Origin: an uncultured Porphyromonadaceae bacterium | GTDB lineage: Bacteria > Bacteroidota > Bacteroidia > Bacteroidales > Muribaculaceae | Assembly: GCA_902493335.1 (NCBI GenBank) | Contig: CABUPJ010000021.1 | Span: 1 to 52,626 of the forward strand | Length of the DNA: 52,626 nt | Direction: 5' to 3' | Part shown: piece after piece, positions 7,723 to 14,790 of the stretch | Numbering within the stretch: the first letter of the stretch is position 1 | How the letters are laid out: every line of letters begins with the position of its first letter | The notes under the pieces: model-generated | Database searches by the model: none | Told to the model about the DNA's origin: nothing | Seen by the model: only the letters and a program-made list of their open reading frames with translations | Position numbers and translations under genes: made by a program

Positions 7723-7879
7723 ATTTTTTATATAGAGGCACAAAAACAATTATACCTGATGCGACAATGACAAAGGCTTGATAGAGTGTGAATGTCGGGG
7801 TCGACTTCACCATGGCGTAAACCAGAAGCAGCCACAGTGCGCCGAGAATGACAAAGCGTAATATCACAGAAGTTTTCAT
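7700..7879 (-). CDS. Small two-helix membrane protein overlapping dxs
   Basis: A 59-residue ORF beginning MKTSVILRFVILGALWLLLV. It has two hydrophobic helices, about residues 5-24 and 34-50, joined by a short polar turn (KSTPTFT), and a basic tail (KKYVRNNRK). The ATG at 7879 lies 23 bases below a perfect -7 box, and its last 23 bases overlap the dxs start in another frame, the arrangement of a real first gene in an operon. The function is unknown; it may act in the inner membrane with the Trk proteins or only couple translation of dxs. Confidence 0.7.
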   Translation of the reverse strand: MKTSVILRFVILGALWLLLVYAMVKSTPTFTLYQAFVIVASGIIVFVPLYKKYVRNNRK

Positions 7880-7902
7880 TGTCGGATCGAGTTAAACAGA
7901 GG

Positions 7903-7910
7903 CAAAGATA
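7903..7910 (-). promoter_or_regulatory. -7 box for the small ORF-dxs-trkA-trkH operon
   Basis: The minus strand reads TATCTTTG, a full match to the Bacteroidota -7 consensus, just upstream of the ATG at 7879. The expected -33 element is not clear. The terminator of the preceding gene lies directly upstream, at 7938-7972. Confidence 0.5.
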
Positions 7911-7937
7911 ATAAAAAAAACGTGTTTTCTAAAATAA

Positions 7938-7972
7938 AAGCCGCAGACCGCGTCGCGGGCAGTCTGCGGCTT
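7938..7972 (-). terminator. Rho-independent terminator of the nucleoside phosphorylase gene
   Basis: An 11-base stem (AAGCCGCAGAC at 7938-7948 against GTCTGCGGCTT at 7962-7972). On the minus strand it is followed by TTATTTTAG, a T-rich tail, 25 bases after the stop codon. Confidence 0.8.
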
Positions 7973-7997
7973 CGTTTGTTGTCTTTGCCGTCAGTTG

Positions 7998-8873
7998 TCA
8001 GATGCGTTCGAGAACAGTGGCGACGAGGTCGCGTATGCCCGATTTGTAGTTTGGATTGGCGACGGTGTTGAAACGGTTGGCGATAATCGAGCAGACTGTC
8101 ATGGCTTTGTGTCCCATCAGACGTGAAAGTCCCTGAAGGGGCGCGCTTTCCATTTCGTAGTTTGTGACATGACGTCCTTTGTATTCGAACGACTCGATCA
8201 GACCGTTGAGGTCGGGGTTGGCGAGGGGCAGTCTGAGGCGGCGTCCCTGCGGTCCGTAGAAACCTACGGCCGATATGGTATTGCCGCGCACCATGTCGTC
8301 ACCGGCGATGCGGTCGACCAGTTCGGCGTCGGCATCTACGACGTAAGGTTTGGCCCAGAGCGGATTCCATTTGACATGGTGGCAGAAGGCGTGCTCGAAG
8401 TCGTGGTCGGCGATTTCGTTGCGGCCTGCGTAGTAGTTGAGCACGCCGTCAAAGCCGATTGCCTTCTCGGCGATAACGGGGGTGCCGAGGCTGAGTTCGG
8501 GCTGAAGTGCGCCCGATGTGCCGATTCTGACGAGGGTCAGTACACGCGGTGTGTCTTTGACTTCGCGTGTCATGAAGTCGATGTTGGCGAGGGCGTCGAG
8601 TTCGTTGATGACGATGTCGATGTTGTCGGGGCCGATACCGTGGCTGAGGCACATGATGGGACGGCCTTTGTATGTGCCGCCGATGGTGTGGAATTCGCGT
8701 GAGCTGACGTCGTAGTCGATGGTGTCGAAAAATTCGGCTACCATGTTGACGCGGCCGGGATCGCCGACAAGAATGATGTTGTCGGTCAGCTGCGATGGAC
8801 TCAGATGGAGATGGAAGACTGTGCCGTCGGGGTTGATGATGAGCTCAGACTCGGGTATGAATTGTTTTGTCAT
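7998..8873 (-). CDS. Nucleoside phosphorylase, uridine-phosphorylase-like
   Basis: A 291-residue member of the PNP/UDP phosphorylase family, which splits nucleosides with phosphate to give free base and ribose 1-phosphate for salvage. The phosphate-binding loop VGDPGRVNMV is at about residues 36-45, followed by GIGPDNIDIVINEL, RIGTSGALQPELSLGTPVI and the substrate-ribose motif NYEMESAPLQG near residue 244. The length and motif set resemble the longer Bacteroidota uridine phosphorylases; whether it prefers uridine over purines cannot be told from sequence alone. It is a single gene with its own terminator. Confidence 0.85.
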   Translation of the reverse strand: MTKQFIPESELIINPDGTVFHLHLSPSQLTDNIILVGDPGRVNMVAEFFDTIDYDVSSREFHTIGGTYKGRPIMCLSHGIGPDNIDIVINELDALANIDFMTREVKDTPRVLTLVRIGTSGALQPELSLGTPVIAEKAIGFDGVLNYYAGRNEIADHDFEHAFCHHVKWNPLWAKPYVVDADAELVDRIAGDDMVRGNTISAVGFYGPQGRRLRLPLANPDLNGLIESFEYKGRHVTNYEMESAPLQGLSRLMGHKAMTVCSIIANRFNTVANPNYKSGIRDLVATVLERI

Positions 8874-8954
8874 GGCTGTTTGATGTTTTATGTTGTTAGA
8901 AATTTGTTTTTTACTTAAACGTCGGCGACGGGCCGGATGTTGCGTCGTGGCGTT

Positions 8955-10070
8955 TCAGATCTGTTTCATTATCTCATATCTGCCTCCGGGCAATGCCGTG
9001 ACCGTGTCAGACATCTCGAGGTCGAAGAGCAGGGCGCTCAGGCGGCTGTAAGGCATGGCGAGGGCGGCGCAGATGTCGTTGACTGTGGCACCGGGACTGG
9101 AGGCTATGAAGGCGACGACGCGGGAGCTTTCAGGGTCAAGCTCGAGAGTCAGGGTCTGCTGAGTGCCTTCGGGCTGACGCTCCCGCCAGCCCATGGCGGC
9201 TATAAGGTCGTCGGCCGATGTGATGATGCGTGCGGTCTGGTCGGCAATCAGCCGGTTGCATCCGCGGCTGTAACGGTCGGTCGTGCGTCCGGGGACGGCC
9301 ATCACTTCACGGTTGTAGGCCGCGCCGAGCCGGGCCGTCGTCATGGCGCCTCCGCGGAGGTCGCTCTCGACGATGATGACACAGTCGCTCAGGCCGGCGA
9401 CGATGCGGTTGCGGGCGAGGAAATTGCCGGGATGTGTCGCCGAATCCGAGCGATATTCCGAGACAATCGCACCTCCGTCAGCGACCATCTTGCGGGCTGT
9501 CATGCGGTGCTCGGCCGGGTAGATGGTGTTGAGACCGTGGGCAACGACAGCGACTGTGGGCGTGCCGGCGTCAAGGGCTGCCCGGTGGGCGGCGATGTCT
9601 ATGCCGTAGGCCAGGCCGCTGACAATCAGAAGGTCATCGAGCTTTTCGGCCAATGCTGCGACGAGTTCCGAGGTGAAGCGTATTCCATAGGCTGTGGCGC
9701 GACGGGTGCCGACAATGGCGACAACGTGTCGTGCGTCGAGATTACAGTCGCCGACGCTGTAGAGCATCGCCGGCGCATCGTCGCACTCGCCTAAACGTGC
9801 CGGATAAGCGCTGTCGTCGAAGAACATCGTCCTGATATGGTTTGTGTCGACAAAAGTCGTCTCTGTCGACGCTGAGTCGAGCAGCCGGCGGCGGTATGCG
9901 CTGTCGGTCAGCGCTCTGTCGAGGCCGGTTGATGCGGCAAGCTCGCTGTCAGACAGTCTGAAAAAGTTTTCAGGCGAGCCGACGGTACCGAGCAGGCGCC
10001 GCCCTGTGGCGACATTGATGCCCCGGAGCGATGAGAACGCGATTTTATATGTCAGCGGGCTGTCAGTCAT
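8955..10070 (-). CDS. dprA: DNA processing protein DprA
   Basis: I chose the ATG at 10070 (MTDSPLTYKIAF), giving 371 residues. It overlaps the end of the thioesterase gene by eight bases. It has an N-terminal helix-hairpin-helix-like region, the Rossmann core with VGTRRATAYG, SGLAYGIDIAAHRAAL and GLNTIYPAEHR, and a C-terminal winged-helix segment. DprA loads RecA on incoming single-stranded DNA during transformation and is also kept in many non-competent Bacteroidota. It is the last gene of the unit metzincin-thioesterase-dprA. Confidence 0.93.
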   Translation of the reverse strand: MTDSPLTYKIAFSSLRGINVATGRRLLGTVGSPENFFRLSDSELAASTGLDRALTDSAYRRRLLDSASTETTFVDTNHIRTMFFDDSAYPARLGECDDAPAMLYSVGDCNLDARHVVAIVGTRRATAYGIRFTSELVAALAEKLDDLLIVSGLAYGIDIAAHRAALDAGTPTVAVVAHGLNTIYPAEHRMTARKMVADGGAIVSEYRSDSATHPGNFLARNRIVAGLSDCVIIVESDLRGGAMTTARLGAAYNREVMAVPGRTTDRYSRGCNRLIADQTARIITSADDLIAAMGWRERQPEGTQQTLTLELDPESSRVVAFIASSPGATVNDICAALAMPYSRLSALLFDLEMSDTVTALPGGRYEIMKQI

Positions 10071-10479
10071 CTGCGAGATAGTCTTTGAAGGCTTCGGCGA
10101 GGCGTTCGCCACGGCTCAGGCGGCCGTTCTCAAGGCATGCGACGGTCACTTTGGCCTTGACGACTGGTGTGCCGTCGGGTTTATAGATGTCCTGCTCGAA
10201 GATAAACCGTACGCCTTTGCGCTTGAAATTGAGGCAACTCACCATCTCCTGCCCGAGACCGAGAGGGCTGAGGTAGTCAATCTCGACACGCGACAGCACC
10301 GGATCAATGCCGTCATAGTGCATTTTCCTGAACGACAGTCCGGCGCTCTCGCAGAACTCGTGGCGGGTGTGCTCGAGGTAGTGGAGGTAGATGGCGTTGT
10401 TGACGATGCCCTCGGAGTCGACTTCGTAGTCGCGCACTTTGATTGGCATCTCGAAAATATATTTCTTGTCTTTTTTCAT
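10063..10479 (-). CDS. Hotdog-fold acyl-CoA thioesterase (YbgC/4HBT-like)
   Basis: A 138-residue hotdog protein. The motif VRDYEVDSEGIVNNAIYLHYLEHTRHEF near the N-terminus carries the conserved aspartate followed by the V-N-N-A-Y pattern of YbgC and 4-hydroxybenzoyl-CoA thioesterases. It hydrolyses acyl-CoA thioesters in the cytosol; the exact substrate is not evident. The start at 10479 overlaps the stop of the protease gene by four bases (ATGA) and its end overlaps dprA, so all three are tightly coupled. An upstream in-frame extension to 10659 lies inside the protease gene and is rejected. Confidence 0.88.
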   Translation of the reverse strand: MKKDKKYIFEMPIKVRDYEVDSEGIVNNAIYLHYLEHTRHEFCESAGLSFRKMHYDGIDPVLSRVEIDYLSPLGLGQEMVSCLNFKRKGVRFIFEQDIYKPDGTPVVKAKVTVACLENGRLSRGERLAEAFKDYLADD

Positions 10480-11225
10480 TGTCTTTCGGTCGATGGAGCG
10501 AAGTTGTCGAAAAAGTCGTGGTGGGTTTCGGTCAGGCCGACGCGCCAGGCTGTCACCTCGTCGATTGTCAGACGGTTGATGTCGGCGTCGAGACGGTGCA
10601 TTATCGAGTTGGGATAATGGAGAGAGGCCAGGCGGTCGATTTCCTGAGATGTCTGCCACGTGTCATACAGGTCCCAGGCACCGAAGCAGTGGCATATCTC
10701 ATGGGCTATAGAGGCGGGGTAGGCCGGTTGGCCCGAGCTATAGCGCGTGTGGAGAAAACAGCTCTCGAGGTAGAATTTCGGAGCGGTTTTTTCGCAGTGT
10801 GACAGCGCATAAGACCGCCCGGCCTTGTTGACGACGACAAGAACGACGCAGTGGTCGCAGTCGATGTTTGCCCTAACCCATTCCATAAAGTCGAGGTTGC
10901 CTTTGTAGCCGAGTTTTATAAGTATCGGCTCGATGATGTCGACGTTCTCGTTGCCTGTGCCGGCGCCGACTTTAATGTCGGGAATGATGATTGTCTCCTC
11001 AAGGCCGAAACAACCGTCTTCAAAAGATATGTTCTTGCCGTAGCGGCGTGCCTCGTTTATAAGCCAGCGTTGGGCTTCGCGTATTTTCTGATAATATTTC
11101 ATCTTGTCTTCGTAGGCCCATTCTTCTTCGGCCTCAAAGACAGTCAGCAGATATATTTTGCCTTCGAGTTTGCCGGCGCTGCCGATGTTGCGGCTGCTGC
11201 CAAGGTAATTCGACGTTTTGCTCAT
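10476..11225 (-). CDS. Putative intracellular metzincin-type zinc protease
   Basis: A 249-residue protein (start MSKTSNYLGSS at 11225). It contains HEICHCFGAWD at about residues 176-186, which fits the metzincin zinc motif HExxHxxGxxD with an aspartate third ligand as in snapalysin-like enzymes, and a downstream PNSIMHR segment that could be the Met-turn. There is no signal peptide, so it should be cytosolic. An upstream extension in the same frame would add hydrophobic sequence over the divergent promoter region and is unlikely. It opens the operon with the thioesterase and dprA and is transcribed away from the TIR gene at 11402. The substrate is unknown; activation by, or of, the TIR neighbours is a guess. 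Confidence 0.75.
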   Translation of the reverse strand: MSKTSNYLGSSRNIGSAGKLEGKIYLLTVFEAEEEWAYEDKMKYYQKIREAQRWLINEARRYGKNISFEDGCFGLEETIIIPDIKVGAGTGNENVDIIEPILIKLGYKGNLDFMEWVRANIDCDHCVVLVVVNKAGRSYALSHCEKTAPKFYLESCFLHTRYSSGQPAYPASIAHEICHCFGAWDLYDTWQTSQEIDRLASLHYPNSIMHRLDADINRLTIDEVTAWRVGLTETHHDFFDNFAPSTERQ

Positions 11226-11248
11226 AAGTTTTATACAAATTCTTCTTA

Positions 11249-11256
11249 CAAAAATA
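11249..11256 (-). promoter_or_regulatory. -7 box upstream of the metzincin gene
   Basis: The minus strand reads TATTTTTG, a full match to TAnnTTTG, 23 bases upstream of the ATG at 11225. This supports the shorter start and an independent promoter divergent from that of the TIR gene. Confidence 0.45.
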
Positions 11257-11333
11257 GTAAGAATACTTGTTTCTACGGTTGAAATAGTGAAAAAACTGCC
11301 AATAATTCTAAAGATAGTTTGAATTAAAAATAT

Positions 11334-11341
11334 TAAATTTG
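11334..11341 (+). promoter_or_regulatory. -7 box upstream of the TIR gene
   Basis: TAAATTTG, a full match to the -7 consensus, 60 bases before the ATG at 11402. A TTTG at 11318-11321 is too close to be a standard -33 element, so basal activity may be weak or assisted. Confidence 0.45.
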
Positions 11342-11401
11342 CCCAAAAGACATCGGCAATGCTGAAACGAAATAATGTAGCCAACTAATACGTAAAAAAT
11401 T

Positions 11402-12406
11402 ATGGCAGGTAAAGGTCAGTATGATATATTTATAAGTTATCGGCGTTCGGATTCGGCAGACCGGGCTACCTTAATCCGTTCATACCTTACAGAATGGTTT
11501 GATGATAATCGCATTTTTCTTGACACACATGAGATTCATCAAGGCCCCTTTCCCGACTATATTGAAGAAGCCTTGTCAACATCCAAATATTTCGTGCTTC
11601 TGGTTTCAGAAAATTCTTTTGTTGAGAAGGTCGATTCAAATGAGATTGACTATTATTATGAAGAAATACGCAGAGCTATAAATAAAAATCTTACTATTAT
11701 TCCGGTTTTATACGATGATATAGATATCACTACTATCGCGTTCCCCAATGATTTGAAGTCATTAAAGCTGCAGAATTCAATTATAGCGCATGCCGAAGAT
11801 CCTTTGGCGTTGAAAAACAAATTGCATGAATTTACAAAAAAGAGGACGACAAGTCTGAAAGACTGGATTGCATTCCCTTTGGCTGTTATTTCGATTTATC
11901 TTGTCGTCAGCCTGCTTTCTGGGATTGGAATGTATGTCTATGACAACAATTTCACCTCTTATGAAGATGCCGTGGCTGAGGCCGCCGACCATGTCTACGA
12001 ACAAAACGGTGTTTTTTATTACCCGATATCACATAATACATTTGTGAGCTATAATCCTGAGAATTCGGATATAACGAAAATATCGATGTCACACGATAAC
12101 GCCCATTCAATCTCCATCTCGGAGAATGCCGCTTTCAAAGTCGGATTCTGGAGTACTGCCGTCGCCTGGATATATCAGATAATGAAGTCGAAATATAAGC
12201 CGCATAACGGTAAACAGTATCTTGCATATATCGGCGCGGCTGTCGCAGTTGTCGCCGGGGTCGGTCTCGGATGCACTGTCGAAAGAATGATATTCCCAAG
12301 ATATAGAACAAAAATAATTCGGGATAATATCGAAAAGTTGTCGTTCTGGCAAAATGTCATTAATTATAAATATAGCAGCGTTAACCGTCAGCTGATTATC
12401 GAATGA
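11402..12406 (+). CDS. TIR-domain membrane protein, putative NADase effector or signalling protein
   Basis: A 334-residue protein. Residues 6-130 form a TIR domain: YDIFISYRR at 7-15, a FLDTHEI segment at 39-45, FVLLVSENS at 64-72 and DYYYEEIRRAI at 83-93, where Glu88 aligns with the catalytic glutamate of NAD-cleaving TIR domains. A hydrophobic helix follows at about 155-180, then a polar stretch, a weaker hydrophobic segment at 245-261 and a second strong helix at about 273-293. The TIR domain should face the cytosol. The stop overlaps the next gene by four bases, so the two are made together. Base composition is visibly AT-richer than in dprA or dxs, suggesting transfer. Defence by NAD depletion is a reasonable hypothesis, not shown here. 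Confidence 0.85.
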   Translation: MAGKGQYDIFISYRRSDSADRATLIRSYLTEWFDDNRIFLDTHEIHQGPFPDYIEEALSTSKYFVLLVSENSFVEKVDSNEIDYYYEEIRRAINKNLTIIPVLYDDIDITTIAFPNDLKSLKLQNSIIAHAEDPLALKNKLHEFTKKRTTSLKDWIAFPLAVISIYLVVSLLSGIGMYVYDNNFTSYEDAVAEAADHVYEQNGVFYYPISHNTFVSYNPENSDITKISMSHDNAHSISISENAAFKVGFWSTAVAWIYQIMKSKYKPHNGKQYLAYIGAAVAVVAGVGLGCTVERMIFPRYRTKIIRDNIEKLSFWQNVINYKYSSVNRQLIIE

Positions 12407-13707
12407 AAAAGCCCGCACATCTCGGTTGTATTATACCGATACTAATATTAGTAGCTTTGGTTATATGGATTCGCTGGTCTGATTCTCAAGACGAAAAACA
12501 TCGTCATGAAAATGCGGTTTTACAACAACATATAGATTCGTTGCCTGATGCGGATAAAAGGATTGTAATGCTAAATAAATTGCTGGAGAATAGTGGGCTG
12601 TATAGAAACGAAGAAAGACTGATCAGGAGCCGGATTATTTTTGAATATGAAAATTTAAATTTGTTTGATTCGGCAATGATGGCACTCGACAGCTATGAAG
12701 ATACTTATGATAAGAATGTATTCACTGAATATCATAGAGCCGGGATTTTGGTCAAAAAGGGAGATACAATTGCAGCTAAGAATATTTTTAAAGAAATAGT
12801 CTGCGATAGGGGCGAATATAAGCCGATGAACTTCATCAACCGACTACTTCAGCAGTGGTTGAACAATGGACATAGTGCTGAATATTCGAGATATTATGAT
12901 TATCTGTATCATCATATATGTCAGTTGTATGCCCTTGCTTCATATATTAGTTTAAATCACGATTTTGAAGAGAGCCTTGAATTGGCATGTTTGTATTTTG
13001 GCGATAGTGATTATGTCAATGAAGTCATTGCCAATTATCTCTCATTTGATAAAGAGCATCCCAACGAGGCCGATAAGTATGATGTCGAAAAGATTAATAT
13101 TAAGATGAATCACTTATATTTAGGCGATTATCGCCGGTTAAGTCCCTATCGGCTTGATATCGCTTCTATTCTTTTGAGCAATCGAATAGATATGGCCAAT
13201 CGCCTTATAATTGATTCAGATTCGATAAATGGCTTATCTGAGACCGCGCAAATTTTGAACGATAATTTCAAATCAATGCCGACATTGAATTTTTGCGATT
13301 TGTTGTTCCTGAAAGCCTATAAAAAATATGCCGGTATAGACGATAATTTCCCAACCGCTACGACTTATACCCAGTATAAAGAATTTCCCAAAAACAGTAC
13401 TAAGCTGCTGACATTTGCTACACCGATGACGAGTGCAGATACCCCTTCGGCTCTAATAAATAAAGGTGTCACCGAGGGCTTTATTGTCTTGAAATGTAAT
13501 GATTGGAGTATATCTGACTCAACATTGTTTACGCCTGAACTAATCGCATCATATGTAGGTAAGCCTAAAAAAATCGTCTATCTCAAAAAAGATTATACCG
13601 TGGATTCGGTTGTGATAAGCGAGGATAAAATCGGCGCACGCTTGAATACGGTTTTTGTCCCGGAACCTGTCTACAGGATGCTGTTATATGATTTTATAAA
13701 TAATTAG
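12403..13707 (+). CDS. Membrane-anchored partner of the TIR protein, PDZ-like C-terminus
   Basis: A 434-residue protein of no recognised family. It starts with MKKP and one hydrophobic helix at about residues 9-22, read as an uncleaved signal anchor that leaves the rest outside the inner membrane. The middle (about 45-300) is helical with TPR-like spacing (ENLNLFDSAMMALDSYE, FEESLELACLYF). From about residue 345 the sequence resembles a PDZ domain (INKGVTEGFIVLKCNDW, then KPKKIVYLKKDYTVDSV), a peptide-binding fold. The ATG overlaps the TIR stop by four bases. It is strongly AT-rich and its codon choice differs from the flanking genes. It might sense a periplasmic or envelope signal for the TIR protein; this is inference. 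Confidence 0.75.
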   Translation: MKKPAHLGCIIPILILVALVIWIRWSDSQDEKHRHENAVLQQHIDSLPDADKRIVMLNKLLENSGLYRNEERLIRSRIIFEYENLNLFDSAMMALDSYEDTYDKNVFTEYHRAGILVKKGDTIAAKNIFKEIVCDRGEYKPMNFINRLLQQWLNNGHSAEYSRYYDYLYHHICQLYALASYISLNHDFEESLELACLYFGDSDYVNEVIANYLSFDKEHPNEADKYDVEKINIKMNHLYLGDYRRLSPYRLDIASILLSNRIDMANRLIIDSDSINGLSETAQILNDNFKSMPTLNFCDLLFLKAYKKYAGIDDNFPTATTYTQYKEFPKNSTKLLTFATPMTSADTPSALINKGVTEGFIVLKCNDWSISDSTLFTPELIASYVGKPKKIVYLKKDYTVDSVVISEDKIGARLNTVFVPEPVYRMLLYDFINN

Positions 13708-13715
13708 TAACTTTG
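13708..13715 (+). promoter_or_regulatory. -7 box abutting the Ntn-hydrolase start
   Basis: TAACTTTG, a full match to TAnnTTTG, lies between the stop of the preceding gene and the ATG-ATG at 13720-13725. Transcription starting about seven bases downstream would begin at or near the start codons, giving a leaderless or near-leaderless mRNA. No -33 element is obvious. Confidence 0.35.
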
Positions 13716-13719
13716 TGCT

Positions 13720-14790
13720 ATGATGAAAAAACTATTCTTTCTTATATGTATGGCTCTGACGGCTGTCGTTGATGGCGCGGCGTGCACGTCGATGGTGGTT
13801 TCGGCCCGGGCGAGCGCCACGGGGCGTCCGCTGCTGTGGAAACACCGCGACACGAGCGCCGAGCGCAATTTTGTCGAGCGTGTCGAGCCGGCCGAAGATT
13901 CGTTCGGCTATATCGCTCTCTATAACAGCGGCGACTCGGCTTTGGCCGACGCCTGGATGGGTTTCAACAGCGAAGGCTTTGCCGTGATGAACACAGCCTC
14001 ATACAACCTCGCGCCTGACACGGCTGTCTATAAAGACCGCGAGGGTGCCGTCATGGCTCTCGCCTTGAAACGCTGCCGCACGGCCGACGATTTCGCCGCT
14101 CTGCTTGACACGCTGCCGAAACCGATGGGTGTCCAGGCAAACTTCGGCGTGATTGATGCGCGCGGAGGAGCCGCCTATTTCGAGACAGACGACTACGGTT
14201 ACAAACGCTTTGATGCCGACGAGGTTCCCGAGGGGCTTATCGTGCGCACTAACTTTTCGGTCAGCGGAGAGGAGGACGCCGGTTACGGCTATATTAGATA
14301 TGAAAATACGCGGCGTTTGCTTGCTGACGAGATAGCAGCGGGAAAAATATCACCCGAGCTGCTCACAGAGCGCGTCAGCCGTTCATTCTATCACTCGCTT
14401 ATAGGGCACGATTATGCCGACGGATCAGAGCGCTGGGTCGTCGACCTCGACTTCGTGCCGCGCCGCTCGTCGACGGCTTCTATCGTCATCGAGGGCGTCA
14501 ATGCGCCTGCCGATGCCGCCGATATGGTGATGTGGACGCTTCTTGGCTATCCGCCATGCGCCGTCATCACGCCTGTCACATACGACAATCTCCCCGAGAA
14601 GCTGCGTCCTGTCGACAACGGCGATTCGCCCGAATGTCTACGAGTGCTGGAGATGAAAGCAAAGGCGTTCCCGATCAGACGCGGCAACGGTCCGCAATAT
14701 ATCGACATGGATTATCTGCGTCCTGTCATCGCCGACAACCGCCGCCGCAGTCTTGAAATATATAAAAGTTTCAGAACCGATGGAAAATAA
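13720..14790 (+). CDS. Secreted Ntn-hydrolase (C45 acyltransferase/linear amide hydrolase-like)
   Basis: A 356-residue protein with a signal peptide that ends in DGAA before Cys22 (AAC-TSMVVSARA). In the C45 and choloylglycine-hydrolase-like families an N-terminal Cys is the nucleophile, so removal of the signal peptide would itself expose the active residue. The following GRPLLWKHRDTS and GFNSEGFAVMNTASYN segments match the usual motifs (Arg and Asp or Asn near residues 40-45 and 80-100). It is likely a periplasmic amidase or acyltransferase acting on acyl-amide substrates; bile-salt activity is not implied by these motifs. It is GC-rich like the core genes, unlike the preceding pair. Start 13723 is an equal alternative. 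Confidence 0.8.
   Translation: MMKKLFFLICMALTAVVDGAACTSMVVSARASATGRPLLWKHRDTSAERNFVERVEPAEDSFGYIALYNSGDSALADAWMGFNSEGFAVMNTASYNLAPDTAVYKDREGAVMALALKRCRTADDFAALLDTLPKPMGVQANFGVIDARGGAAYFETDDYGYKRFDADEVPEGLIVRTNFSVSGEEDAGYGYIRYENTRRLLADEIAAGKISPELLTERVSRSFYHSLIGHDYADGSERWVVDLDFVPRRSSTASIVIEGVNAPADAADMVMWTLLGYPPCAVITPVTYDNLPEKLRPVDNGDSPECLRVLEMKAKAFPIRRGNGPQYIDMDYLRPVIADNRRRSLEIYKSFRTDGK

Noticed and set aside
10480..10659. Extension of the thioesterase upstream of 10479
   Set aside because: It lies wholly within the protease gene, while the ATG at 10479 shows the usual ATGA overlap.
11226..11384. A hydrophobic N-terminal extension of the metzincin ORF that could act as a membrane anchor
   Set aside because: The extension runs through the divergent intergenic region with both -7 boxes, and a good ATG at 11225 lies directly below a -7 box.
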